A DNA stretch of 64,000 nucleotides from the NCBI GenBank assembly GCA_016291135.1, contig JAEFAE010000005.1, positions 62,001 to 126,000 on the forward strand, written 5' to 3'. The stretch's first letter is position 1. Each line of letters begins with the position of its first letter. Positions 1 through 8,465 of this stretch are shown here, one piece after another. Under the pieces are notes generated by a model. The model saw only the letters and a program-made list of their open reading frames with translations, did not search any database and was not told the DNA's origin. The stretch comes from Bacteroidales bacterium. Lineage in GTDB: Bacteria; Bacteroidota; Bacteroidia; Bacteroidales; F082. A program made the translations under genes and the position numbers.

Positions 1-1318
1 GCGCTATGCGGCCCATGCCGTGGTGCTGGCCACCGGCGGCTATGGCAACCTCTATTACCTCTCTACCAATGCCATGAACAGCAACGGCAGCGCCGCCTGG
101 GTATGCCACCGCAAGGGCGCGGCCTTTGCCAACCCCTGCTATGTGCAGATCCACCCCACCTGCATCCCCGTACACGGCGACTACCAAAGCAAGCTCACCC
201 TGATGAGCGAGAGCCTCCGCAACGACGGTCGCATCTGGGTACCTAAGAAGAAAGAAGACGCCGAGGCCATCCGTGTCGGTAAGCTGAAAGCCAATGATAT
301 TGCGGAAGACGACCGCGACTATTACCTGGAGCGCCGTTACCCTGCCTTCGGCAACCTGGTGCCCCGCGACGTGGCCAGCCGTGCCGCCAAGGAACGCTGC
401 GATGCCGGCTATGGCGTAGGCACGGGCTATGCCGTCTATCTCGACTTTGCCGATGCCATCCGACGCATGGGGAAAGAAGCCATCGAGGAAAAATACGGCA
501 ACCTCTTCCAGATGTACCAGAAGATCACGGATGAGAACCCCTACGAGACCCCGATGATGATCTATCCCGCCATCCACTACACCATGGGCGGCCTCTGGGT
601 CGATTACGAACTCCAAACCACCATCCCGGGTCTCTTTGCCGCCGGCGAGGCCAACTTCAGCGACCACGGTGCCAACCGACTCGGCGCCTCCGCCCTGATG
701 CAGGGACTCGCCGACGGGTATTTCGTGCTTCCCTATACCTTGCAAAACTACCTCGCCGACCAGATCAGCGTAGCCAAGCCCTCTGTGACGGCCCCCGAGT
801 TCGACGAAGCGGAAGCGGCCGTACGACAACGCATGGACCGTTTCATGGAGATCGGGAAAGCCCTAGGGAAAGGACAGACGACCTCGCTGCATACGGTAGA
901 CGACTTCCACAAACGGCTGGGTAAGATCATGTGGGAATACTGCGGCATGGCACGCAACAGCGAGAGCCTTACCACCGCCAAGCGACTGGTGAAGGAGCTC
1001 GAAGACGATTTCTGGAAATCGGTCTTCGTCCCTGGCAACGCCAACGAGATGAACCCCGAGCTGGAAAAAGCCTGTCGGCTGGAAGACTATTTCGAGTTGG
1101 CGCAACTGGTCATCGACGACGCCCAGCATCGTGAGGAATCCTGCGGCGGCCATTTCCGTACGGAACACCAGACCGCCGACGGCGAGACGCTCCGCGACGA
1201 CGAACACTTCATGTATGTGGCCGTCTGGGAATACCAAGGCCACGGACAGCCCGAGACCATGGAGAAAGAGCCGTTGGTCTATGAACACATCAAGATTGCG
1301 AATCGAAACTATAAATAG
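1..1318 (+). CDS. sdhA: Fumarate reductase/succinate dehydrogenase flavoprotein subunit (5' end outside window)
   Basis: C-terminal part of the flavoprotein subunit of complex II, which interconverts fumarate and succinate on the cytoplasmic face of the inner membrane. The reading frame is open from base 2, so the gene begins upstream; the GTG at 20 is an internal Val. Visible family landmarks are HPTCIP (substrate-site His), VPRDVASR (Arg region), [11 protein letters not shown] (second His and FAD contact), [19 protein letters not shown] and the C-terminal helical domain. The N-terminal FAD-linking region is not in the window. The iron-sulfur subunit gene follows after 24 bp. In Bacteroidota the enzyme usually works as a fumarate reductase producing succinate; the direction of use here is inferred. 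Confidence 0.95.
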   Translation, partial: RYAAHAVVLATGGYGNLYYLSTNAMNSNGSAAWVCHRKGAAFANPCYVQIHPTCIPVHGDYQSKLTLMSESLRNDGRIWVPKKKEDAEAIRVGKLKANDIAEDDRDYYLERRYPAFGNLVPRDVASRAAKERCDAGYGVGTGYAVYLDFADAIRRMGKEAIEEKYGNLFQMYQKITDENPYETPMMIYPAIHYTMGGLWVDYELQTTIPGLFAAGEANFSDHGANRLGASALMQGLADGYFVLPYTLQNYLADQISVAKPSVTAPEFDEAEAAVRQRMDRFMEIGKALGKGQTTSLHTVDDFHKRLGKIMWEYCGMARNSESLTTAKRLVKELEDDFWKSVFVPGNANEMNPELEKACRLEDYFELAQLVIDDAQHREESCGGHFRTEHQTADGETLRDDEHFMYVAVWEYQGHGQPETMEKEPLVYEHIKIANRNYK

Positions 1319-1342
1319 CCAACCAACGCCCACTGAACAACC

Positions 1343-2134
1343 ATGAACTTCACCCTCCATATCTGGCGACAGGAATGCGCCCAAGCCAAAGGCCACTTCG
1401 AGACCTACAAGATTGAAAACATCAGTCCCGACTGCTCGTTTCTCGAAATGCTTGACATCCTGAATGAGCAACTCATCTCCGGCGCTCCTCACGACACACA
1501 ACCCTCCACACCCAACGCTCCCATCGCCCATCCCGTGTGCTTCGACAACGACTGCCGCGAGGGCATCTGCGGCATGTGCGGGCTCTACATCAACGGCCGT
1601 CCGCATGGCAACGACGACGGCATCACCACCTGTCAGCTCCACATGCGGAAGTTCAAGGACGGCGACGACATCTGGATCGAGCCCTGGCGGGCCAAGGCCT
1701 TCCCCGTCATCCGCGACCTGGTGGTGGACCGTTCCGCCTTCGACAAGATCATCCAGGCAGGCGGCTACATCAGCACCACCACGGGCGGGGTACCCGATGC
1801 CAATACCATCCCCATCCCGAAACACGACGCCGACATGGCCATGGACGCCGCCTCGTGCATCGGCTGCGGCGCCTGCGTGGCGGCCTGCAAGAACGCCAGC
1901 GCCATGCTGTTTGTGGGCGCCAAGGTCACCCACCTGGCCTTGTTGCCACAAGGCCAGGTGGAGGCCGCCGACCGGGTCCATAAGATGGTTGCCAAGATGG
2001 ATGAGCTGGGCTTCGGCAGCTGCACCAACACCTACGCCTGCGAAGCCGAGTGCCCCAAAGGCATCAAGCGACAGAGCATCGCGCGGCTCAACCGACAGTG
2101 GATCGGATCGCTGCTGGGACGGGACGGGCGATAA
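1343..2134 (+). CDS. sdhB: Fumarate reductase/succinate dehydrogenase iron-sulfur subunit
   Basis: 263-residue electron-transfer subunit of complex II that passes electrons between the flavoprotein and the membrane quinone site. An N-terminal plant-type [2Fe-2S] domain has Cys71, Cys76, Cys79 and Cys97. The C-terminal ferredoxin-like domain carries [11 protein letters not shown] (Cys172/175/178/182) and a second set in [14 protein letters not shown] (Cys227/233/237), enough for the [4Fe-4S] and [3Fe-4S] clusters. The ATG start lies 24 bp after the flavoprotein stop, so the two are probably cotranscribed; the cytochrome b subunit is expected upstream, outside the window. Convergent with the comM-like gene, 32 bp away. 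Confidence 0.96.
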   Translation: MNFTLHIWRQECAQAKGHFETYKIENISPDCSFLEMLDILNEQLISGAPHDTQPSTPNAPIAHPVCFDNDCREGICGMCGLYINGRPHGNDDGITTCQLHMRKFKDGDDIWIEPWRAKAFPVIRDLVVDRSAFDKIIQAGGYISTTTGGVPDANTIPIPKHDADMAMDAASCIGCGACVAACKNASAMLFVGAKVTHLALLPQGQVEAADRVHKMVAKMDELGFGSCTNTYACEAECPKGIKRQSIARLNRQWIGSLLGRDGR

Positions 2135-2166
2135 GTTTCGAGAAAAAACACGGATGGGCTTAACAC

Positions 2167-3699
2167 TTAACTCCCCCAGTTATCTCGGTCGAGACTCCTA
2201 TAATTAATAGCTTCCGCAAGGTGTTCCGATTGGATGCGGTCGCTGCCCTCCAAATCGGCGATGGTGCGGGCCACCTTCAGGATACGGTCGTAGGCCCGGG
2301 CGGAGAGCCCCAGCCGGTGCATGGCGTTACGCAAGGTCTCTTGGCTGGGCGCATCAAGTACACAGCAACGTTGCAACAGTTTCGGCGTCATCTGTGCGTT
2401 GGCATGGATGCCCGGATACCGTTGGAATCGCTCCTCCTGGATCTTCCGTGCCTTCACCACCCGCTCCCGAATGGCGGCACTCGATTCTCCACATCGGGTG
2501 TCGGCCAGCTGTTCGTAAGGCACCGGCTGCACCTCCACGTGCAAGTCGATGCGGTCCATCAACGGCCCTGAGATCTTGTTCAGATAGCGTTGCACCTCGG
2601 ACTGGGTGCAGACACAGGCCCGTTCCGGGTGGTTGTAGTAACCGCAAGGACAGGGGTTCATCGCCGCCACCAGCATGAAATTGGCCGGATACTGCACCGT
2701 CATCTTGGCCCGCGAGAGGGTGATGAGGCGGTCTTCCAAAGGCTGCCTGAGGATCTCCAAGGTATGCCGCTGCATCTCAGGCACCTCGTCCAGAAAAAGC
2801 ACCCCGTTGTGGGCCAGCGAGATCTCTCCGGGTTGGGGGATGGAGCCGCCGCCGCACAATCCCGCGTCGGAGATGGAATGATGCGGACTGCGGAACGGCC
2901 GGGACACCATCAAGGTTTTGTTGCCGCCCATGAGCCCTGCCACGGAGTGGATCTTGGTCGTTTCCAACGCCTCCGCCATCGTCATGGGCGGCAAGATGCT
3001 GGGCAGCCGCTTGGCCAGCATGGTCTTCCCACTGCCTGGGCTCCCGATGAGCAACACGTTATGGGATCCAGCAGCTGCGATCTCCAAGGCACGCTTGATG
3101 TTCTCTTGGCCCCGGACGTCCTGGAAATCGAACAGGCACGACTCCTCTTGGGCCATCGATTGCAGATCCACACGCTCCGGCTCAATGACACGCTCCCCAT
3201 TCAGAAACTCCACCACCTCCGTCAGGTTGCTCGCTCCGATTACCTCCAGTCCTCCCACAACAGCCGCCTCCTTGGCGTTTTCCTTTGGGATGACGATGCC
3301 CTGAAAGCCCGCTTCCCGCGCCTTGAGGGCCATGGGCAACACGCCTCGGACGGGATTCAACGAACCGTCCAAGGAAAGCTCCCCCATGGTGACATAGCCC
3401 TCCAACAGGTCTTGCCTGACCTGTTCGGAGACCGACATGATGCCCAAGGCCAAGGGCAAGTCGTAAGCGGAGCCCTCTTTTTTGATGTCAGCGGGAGCCA
3501 TGTTGACCGTGATGCGTTTCTTTGGAAAGCGGTAGCCCAAGTTGGAGAAGGAGGCGAAGATGCGCTGATAGCTCTCCTTGACGGCGCTGTCGGGCAGCCC
3601 CACCATGAAAAACTGAATCCCTTTGTCGGAGTTCACCTCAATGGTGACGATGGTGGCGTTGATGCCAATGATGGCACAGCCGAAGGTCTTTACTAACAT
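2167..3699 (-). CDS. comM: ComM/YifB family Mg-chelatase-like AAA+ ATPase
   Basis: 510-residue protein of the YifB/ComM family; characterised ComM is a hexameric helicase that promotes branch migration during natural transformation. The N-terminal Lon-protease-like ChlI domain spans about residues 20-145. The AAA+ module has Walker A GSPGSGKT at 219-226 and Walker B LFLDE at 301-305, with a Cys-rich loop (NPCPCGYYNHPERACVC) around 348-366. The C-terminal Mg-chelatase domain includes SARAYDRILKVARTIADL. Length is typical. A TATCTTTG -7 box sits about 23 bp upstream of the ATG. No other competence gene is nearby, so a role in DNA uptake here is family knowledge only. Confidence 0.93.
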   Translation of the reverse strand: MLVKTFGCAIIGINATIVTIEVNSDKGIQFFMVGLPDSAVKESYQRIFASFSNLGYRFPKKRITVNMAPADIKKEGSAYDLPLALGIMSVSEQVRQDLLEGYVTMGELSLDGSLNPVRGVLPMALKAREAGFQGIVIPKENAKEAAVVGGLEVIGASNLTEVVEFLNGERVIEPERVDLQSMAQEESCLFDFQDVRGQENIKRALEIAAAGSHNVLLIGSPGSGKTMLAKRLPSILPPMTMAEALETTKIHSVAGLMGGNKTLMVSRPFRSPHHSISDAGLCGGGSIPQPGEISLAHNGVLFLDEVPEMQRHTLEILRQPLEDRLITLSRAKMTVQYPANFMLVAAMNPCPCGYYNHPERACVCTQSEVQRYLNKISGPLMDRIDLHVEVQPVPYEQLADTRCGESSAAIRERVVKARKIQEERFQRYPGIHANAQMTPKLLQRCCVLDAPSQETLRNAMHRLGLSARAYDRILKVARTIADLEGSDRIQSEHLAEAINYRSLDRDNWGS

Positions 3700-3722
3700 A
3701 TCCTTATTTTCTAATCACGCAA

Positions 3723-3751
3723 CAAAGATATATAATAATTTAATATATCAA
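3723..3751 (-). promoter_or_regulatory. Promoter of the comM-like gene
   Basis: On the minus strand a TATCTTTG -7 box (3723-3730) follows a TTG (3749-3751) at 18 bp, matching the Bacteroidota primary sigma consensus. The rest of 3700-3801 is AT-rich with no gene seen. Confidence 0.6.
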
Positions 3752-3801
3752 TGCTGTTGTAATTAAAAAATACCAATATTAATAAGGTATATGAAACTAT
3801 G

Positions 3802-4812
3802 TCATTTTTTTGGCTTATAGCCTGAATCGAGGAAGAGCCCCTGCAGGTCGCGGGTTTGCATCAGTTCCTGCAGGGTGGTCTCGTTCTTTCCGAAATAGGA
3901 ACGGACAATGCGCAAGCCCAAGAACTCGCCCAGCCGGGCCGGCGCATCGTAGCTGTATTCATTGGTAAAGGGACCGTCGGCGAAAAACGTCCGGAACACG
4001 TCGAAATCACTTGAATAGAGCAGCTGATTGCCCACGACATCCGCCCACAGGTTTCCTTCGTTCTCAACCGTCCACTGCAGCTGCTCCTTGGAATAGCCCA
4101 GCAAGGCTTCCTCCGTGATGGAAGGATACAGCGCCTCCACAAAGAAGTCGCGCCGGCCTTGTTCCACCATCTCCTCCAAGAGGTTGGTCTGCCTGCGGTC
4201 TGGGGCAATGTAGGCATCATAGAGCTGCTGCCCCACCTCCTTCACCAAGCTGAGCCCGTCAGTTCGTGCCGAACGGTATTGGGGCATGCCGATGCGCTCA
4301 TATACCTCGTCTCCGTCGAGAAACCAGTCCAACGAAACCACCAAGGCTCCGTCGAGAACCAACACGGGAGGCACTTCAGGGTTAAGCCCCGAAACACAGG
4401 TATAGACCTTTTTGATCGGATCAAACTCCGGATAATAGGCCTGGAAACGACCCAGCACCTCTCGCAGCGGCTTCTCCACCGCCTTCAGGTCGGGATAATG
4501 CTCCTTCACCTTGTCATACAACATCTTGGCAGTCTCATCCACGGCAAAGTCCTTCAGGTAGCGGACCGCCTCGGGATCAGACAGGTCGCCCGCCAAAAAA
4601 GGCAGATAGTCTTGCTGGATGGCCTTCAACTCCTCTTGGAAACGTGCCGTGTCGAGATGGAACAGCACCTCCTCATAACGGTCAAATACGACATCCGGAG
4701 TGGGAACGGCCTCCACATCCAGTTTGCGGCGGTAACCCGCCTCGTCGTGATGGCACGCCACAAACCCCAAGGCACAACCGGCAAAAAAGGCCACGATTCG
4801 AATTAATCTCAT
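3802..4812 (-). CDS. gldB: GldB-like lipoprotein
   Basis: 336-residue lipoprotein with an N-terminal hydrophobic segment and a lipobox ending at Cys20 (GFVAC). It resembles GldB, a gliding-motility lipoprotein of Bacteroidota related in fold to DUF2268 proteases. Matching landmarks are an FDRYEEVLFHLDT-like opening, a mid-region LDWFLDGDEVYERIGMPQY, a C-terminal WTVENEGNLWADVVGNQLLY block and FLGLRIVRSYFGKNETTLQE. I see no HExxH metal site, as expected for GldB. T9SS-secreted proteins occur later in the window, but no other gld/por gene is near. A second-best reading is a generic DUF2268-like lipoprotein. Confidence 0.8.
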   Translation of the reverse strand: MRLIRIVAFFAGCALGFVACHHDEAGYRRKLDVEAVPTPDVVFDRYEEVLFHLDTARFQEELKAIQQDYLPFLAGDLSDPEAVRYLKDFAVDETAKMLYDKVKEHYPDLKAVEKPLREVLGRFQAYYPEFDPIKKVYTCVSGLNPEVPPVLVLDGALVVSLDWFLDGDEVYERIGMPQYRSARTDGLSLVKEVGQQLYDAYIAPDRRQTNLLEEMVEQGRRDFFVEALYPSITEEALLGYSKEQLQWTVENEGNLWADVVGNQLLYSSDFDVFRTFFADGPFTNEYSYDAPARLGEFLGLRIVRSYFGKNETTLQELMQTRDLQGLFLDSGYKPKK

Positions 4813-4832
4813 GGTACTAAACGATTTTTCGG

Positions 4833-4871
4833 CAAAATTACCGAATTGTTCTATTAATTGTTGTATTTTTG
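4833..4871. promoter_or_regulatory. Divergent promoters for the gldB-like and nucleoside phosphorylase genes
   Basis: TAATTTTG on the minus strand (4833-4840) faces the gldB-like gene. TATTTTTG on the plus strand (4864-4871) lies 32 bp before the phosphorylase ATG. Upstream -33 elements are weak for both. Confidence 0.5.
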
Positions 4872-4903
4872 CAGTTTATTTCATCTGAAAAGACATCACT
4901 ACT

Positions 4904-5785
4904 ATGAATCAAGCCATTCCCGCATCACAGTTGGTCCTCAACAACGAAGGCACCGTGTACCACCTTGCCCTTCATCCGGAAGAGTTGGCCGACGACGTGA
5001 TTTTGGTAGGCGACCCGGGCCGCGCTGACATGATTGCCGCTTTCTTCGACAAGATCGAAGTCAAGCGCCAAAACCGCGAACTCTGGAGCCGCACCGGTTA
5101 TTACAACGGAAAAAGGGTCACGGTATTGTCCACCGGTATGGGCACGGACAACCTGGATATCGTCATGAACGAGTTGGACACCCTGGCCAACATCGACCTG
5201 AAGACCCGCATGCCCAAGGAGACGCATCGCACGCTGAACCTGATTCGGCTGGGTACCTCTGGAGCGCTGCAAGCCGACATCCCGGTGGAAGACAGCTATG
5301 TGGCCACCCGCTATGCCATCGGCCTTGACGGACTGCTCTACTTCTACGAAAAGAACAAGGAGGTGAACGAGATTGCCATGCGCGACGCCTTCATCGAGCA
5401 GATGGACTACCCCAAGGACCTTCCGATGCCATACGTGGTGGAAGGATCACGCACCCTGTTCGACCGGCTGGCACAAGGTTACTTCGAGGGCATGACCGCC
5501 ACCGCCCCCGGATTCTACGGGCCTCAAGGACGCACCCTTCGCATGAAGCTGGCGTACCCTGAAAACAACCATAAGATGGAGGCCTTCCGTTACCAAGGCT
5601 GGCGGCTCTGCAATTTTGAAATGGAGTCATCGGCCCTTTACGGTTTAGGCAAAATGATGGGACACAACTGCCTCACCATCTGTGCGGTAATCGCCAACCG
5701 AGTCAGTGAAAAGTTCTGCATCGACTACCATCCTTACGTCGAAAAGCTGGTGAAAAACACGCTCGACCGCCTCTCTGCAAGTTAA
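4904..5785 (+). CDS. udp: Nucleoside phosphorylase, uridine phosphorylase type
   Basis: 293-residue member of the PNP/UDP phosphorylase family, which cleaves nucleosides with phosphate to free base and ribose-1-phosphate for salvage. The phosphate-binding opening VGDPGRADMIA is at about residues 31-41, STGMGTDNLDIVMNE follows, and the nucleoside-binding NFEMESSALYGLG motif lies near residue 240. Uridine specificity is inferred from overall similarity to the UP branch, including the GTSGALQADIPV segment; purine use cannot be excluded. It is monocistronic, with its own -7 box and a promoter region after it for the OmpA genes. Confidence 0.87.
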   Translation: MNQAIPASQLVLNNEGTVYHLALHPEELADDVILVGDPGRADMIAAFFDKIEVKRQNRELWSRTGYYNGKRVTVLSTGMGTDNLDIVMNELDTLANIDLKTRMPKETHRTLNLIRLGTSGALQADIPVEDSYVATRYAIGLDGLLYFYEKNKEVNEIAMRDAFIEQMDYPKDLPMPYVVEGSRTLFDRLAQGYFEGMTATAPGFYGPQGRTLRMKLAYPENNHKMEAFRYQGWRLCNFEMESSALYGLGKMMGHNCLTICAVIANRVSEKFCIDYHPYVEKLVKNTLDRLSAS

Positions 5786-5816
5786 AAAGACGGTTTTTTG
5801 TAGTTTTTTTCTCAAT

Positions 5817-5850
5817 TTTGACGAACGTGTAGATAAAATGCTTAATTTTG
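5817..5850 (+). promoter_or_regulatory. Promoter of the OmpA-family pair
   Basis: TTTG at 5817-5820 and a TAATTTTG -7 box at 5843-5850, followed by an 82-bp A-rich leader before the ATG at 5933. Long A-rich leaders are common for strongly expressed Bacteroidota porins. No other feature was seen in 5786-5932. Confidence 0.55.
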
Positions 5851-5932
5851 CACGCAATTTTGTTGCAATACGTTATTAAAAAATAATAATAAAGAAAAAG
5901 AACTAAATGTCAAATCCTAAACAATAAAACAA

Positions 5933-7081
5933 ATGAAAAAAGCAATTGTAACCCTTAGTGTTATTTTGTTGACCGCCATGACGGCCATGGCTGGTGGTGA
6001 CAACAACCGTTACCTCACTGCCAAGTTCTCACAAAACTGGTTTATCGACGCCGCCGGTTCCATCAACGCTTGGCAAGGCAGCAACAGAAGCCAACTGATT
6101 GACTTCAACACCATGTATTTCAAGAACACTCAGGACAAGCTGATGTTCGGTGGTTCCTTGAGAGTGGGCAAGTGGGTCTCCCCCGCCCTCGGTGTCAGAG
6201 TCGCTGTTGACATGAACCAAGCCACCAACCGCTTTGGCGACTTCGTGTTCGAAGCTGCCCACGCCGATCTGATGCTGAACCTCTGCGACTGGTTCGGCGG
6301 CTACAGAGAGGACAGAATCTACAGCCTCGTTCCTTACGTTGGCTTCGGTGTTGCCGGCCATGGTGACAAGTTCTTCCAAGTGAAGGGCCTCAACAAGGAA
6401 TACTGCGGTGTGTTCGGTCTCATGAACAACTTCAGACTTGGCAAGTACTTTGCCCTGCATCTGGACGCTCAAGCCACGGCCCCGAAATGGAGCATCGAAA
6501 GCATGCACGCTCCTTATGACAACCGCCTCGTCCACTTCGACTTCGCCGGTATGCTGGGTCTGACCTGGAACATCGGTGGCCGTCACTTCGACGTCTGCGA
6601 ACCCTGCCCGGAAGTCAACTGCCCCGAAGCAACTGACTGCACCAAGCAAGACAACAGAATCAAGGAACTCGAAGCCAGAATCGCTGAGCTCCAAGCCGCC
6701 CAGGGTGGTGGTGTGGCCCAGCCTTGCGACACCATCGTGAAGTTCATCGAAGGTGCCAACGCCGAGTATCCGTTCTCCATCTTCTTCGACAGAGACTCCT
6801 ATCAGATCAGAGACTCAAGAGACCTCATCAACCTCGCTGAGTTTGCCAAGATCGCCAAAGACAAAGGCTACAAGATCAACCTGAGAGGTACCTGCGACAG
6901 CGCCACCGCCACCAAGGAATACAACCAGAAGCTGGCTGAGAACCGCTGCAAGAAAGTCAAGGACGAACTCGTCAAATTGGGTGTCGCCGAAAAGGACATC
7001 ATCATGAACCCCGTCGGTGGTGTGAAGGAACTCAATCCGACCGAATACGACCGCCGCGTGCTCATCCACTTCGAGAAATAA
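5933..7081 (+). CDS. OmpA-family outer membrane protein (paralogue 1)
   Basis: 382-residue porin-like protein. A signal peptide (about residues 1-20, ending AMAGG) is followed by a beta-barrel domain to about residue 210. Next come a Cys/Pro-rich linker with CEPCPEVNCPEATDC, a short coiled coil (RIKELEARIAELQAA) and a C-terminal OmpA peptidoglycan-binding domain (about 275-382) with DRDSYQIRD, the peptidoglycan-contact Asp in CDSATATKEYNQ, and NRCKKV. The expected product anchors the outer membrane to peptidoglycan. Arginine is written mostly as AGA, unlike the CGC/CGT-rich neighbours, which suggests high expression. Forms a probable operon with its paralogue 49 bp downstream. Confidence 0.92.
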   Translation: MKKAIVTLSVILLTAMTAMAGGDNNRYLTAKFSQNWFIDAAGSINAWQGSNRSQLIDFNTMYFKNTQDKLMFGGSLRVGKWVSPALGVRVAVDMNQATNRFGDFVFEAAHADLMLNLCDWFGGYREDRIYSLVPYVGFGVAGHGDKFFQVKGLNKEYCGVFGLMNNFRLGKYFALHLDAQATAPKWSIESMHAPYDNRLVHFDFAGMLGLTWNIGGRHFDVCEPCPEVNCPEATDCTKQDNRIKELEARIAELQAAQGGGVAQPCDTIVKFIEGANAEYPFSIFFDRDSYQIRDSRDLINLAEFAKIAKDKGYKINLRGTCDSATATKEYNQKLAENRCKKVKDELVKLGVAEKDIIMNPVGGVKELNPTEYDRRVLIHFEK

Positions 7082-7130
7082 TCATTCGAAATCATCCATT
7101 TTAATAACCCACAAAAACGAATCCAACAAA

Positions 7131-8390
7131 ATGAAAAAAATCGTATTTGCCTTGAGCTTTATGTTCCTCGCATCTTCCGTGTTTGCGGGTGGGCGTATCG
7201 ACTCGGTACGCTATCTGACTTCCAAGTTTAATCAAAACTGGTTCATCACCGTCGACGGTTCGGTGAACTGGTGGCAGGGATCTGACCGTAACCCTGCCGG
7301 TAACTACACCACCGTGAATGGCCCGTCCTTTGGCGGTAGCTTGGCCCTTGGCAAATGGATCAACCATAACTTTGGTGTGAGACTGGCCTACGACGTCAAC
7401 CAAGGAAAGAGCTACATCGACAATCGTTATGTGAACCTGGGATTCCTGTTCCTTACCGATAACATCGATAACAACCAACCGCTTCATCCTGGCGATGCAA
7501 AGCCTTACTACAAGACCAAATTCATGTACCACAACCTGCATGCGGATGTGATGGTGAGCCCCATCGACTTCTTCCAAGGTTACTACAACCCCAACAGAGT
7601 CTATACTCCCGTCCTGTTCGCCGGTGCTGGTATCGCTTGCGTGTCTGAACATCTGTTCGTCACACAGTCCCTCCTCAAAAAGGAAAGCCGTAACTTTGAA
7701 CCTTCAGCGGAAGTCGGTCTGATCAACAACTTCAGACTGAACAACAGCCTGGATGTCAACCTTACCGCGGTCTGTGCTGCCCAAAGATGGAACATCGACA
7801 CCTGGTTCAATGAGTATGGCAATGCTGGCGACAGCCCGAGACCAAGAGTGGTTGACTTCAACTACTCCGCTCAGCTGGGTCTGACCTGGTACATCGGTGG
7901 CCGCATCTATGAACTCCCGTACAACTACGAAAAGGAGATGAAGGAATTCAGAGAGCGCATCAAGTATCTGGAAGACGAACTGGGCAAGAAACCCACCGAG
8001 ATTCACGACACGGTGTTCCAATTCATCAACACCGAGACCGAAGGCGAAATCGTCAGCTTCCCGCTGTCCATCTTCTTCAACAGAGACTCTTATCAGCTGA
8101 TGTCGAAGAGAGACCTGGTGAACCTGAGAGAGATTGCCAACGTGGCCCTCGAAAAAGGTTGGAAGATCCGTCTGAGAGGCTCCTGCGACAGTGCCACCGC
8201 CACGCCGGAATACAACCAGCGCTTGTCGGAGAACCGTTGCCGCAAGATCCAGATGGAACTCGAAGAAATGGGCGTCCCGGCCGATCAAATGATCCTCGTC
8301 CCCGTGGGCGGTGTCAAAGAGCTTGACCCGACCGAATTCGACCGTCGTGTCTTGATCGAGCTCGTGAAAGAAGTGAAATCGCAAGAGTAA
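7131..8390 (+). CDS. OmpA-family outer membrane protein (paralogue 2)
   Basis: 419-residue paralogue of the preceding protein, sharing the opening R-Y-L-T-S/A-K-F-x-Q-N-W-F-I after the signal peptide (ending VFAGG), the barrel motif GLTWYIGGRIYE and the whole C-terminal OmpA domain (SIFFNRDSYQLM, CDSATATPEYNQ, PVGGVKELDPTEFDRRVLIEL). It lacks the Cys-rich linker and instead has a KEMKEFRERIKYLEDELGKK coiled coil. Frequent AGA arginine codons again suggest strong expression. A strong bidirectional hairpin ends the transcript. Tandem OmpA genes of this type are typical of Bacteroidales. Confidence 0.92.
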   Translation: MKKIVFALSFMFLASSVFAGGRIDSVRYLTSKFNQNWFITVDGSVNWWQGSDRNPAGNYTTVNGPSFGGSLALGKWINHNFGVRLAYDVNQGKSYIDNRYVNLGFLFLTDNIDNNQPLHPGDAKPYYKTKFMYHNLHADVMVSPIDFFQGYYNPNRVYTPVLFAGAGIACVSEHLFVTQSLLKKESRNFEPSAEVGLINNFRLNNSLDVNLTAVCAAQRWNIDTWFNEYGNAGDSPRPRVVDFNYSAQLGLTWYIGGRIYELPYNYEKEMKEFRERIKYLEDELGKKPTEIHDTVFQFINTETEGEIVSFPLSIFFNRDSYQLMSKRDLVNLREIANVALEKGWKIRLRGSCDSATATPEYNQRLSENRCRKIQMELEEMGVPADQMILVPVGGVKELDPTEFDRRVLIELVKEVKSQE

Positions 8391-8412
8391 GCTTCGAACA
8401 CAGGCATCAAAC

Positions 8413-8451
8413 AAAAAATAGGCTGGTGGGTTTCCACCAGCCTATTTTTTT
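8413..8451. terminator. Bidirectional rho-independent terminator
   Basis: A perfect 17-bp stem (A-rich start, core TAGGCTGGTGG) with a GTTT loop at 8430-8433, flanked by A and T runs so it can act on both strands. It lies between the convergent second OmpA gene and the NAD synthase gene. Confidence 0.9.
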
Positions 8452-8465
8452 GGTCATCCAGCTTC

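Noticed and set aside
863-1981. Long open frame antisense to the fumarate reductase genes
   Set aside because: It overlaps two clear genes on the other strand; long antisense frames are expected in GC-rich coding DNA and no family motif is seen.
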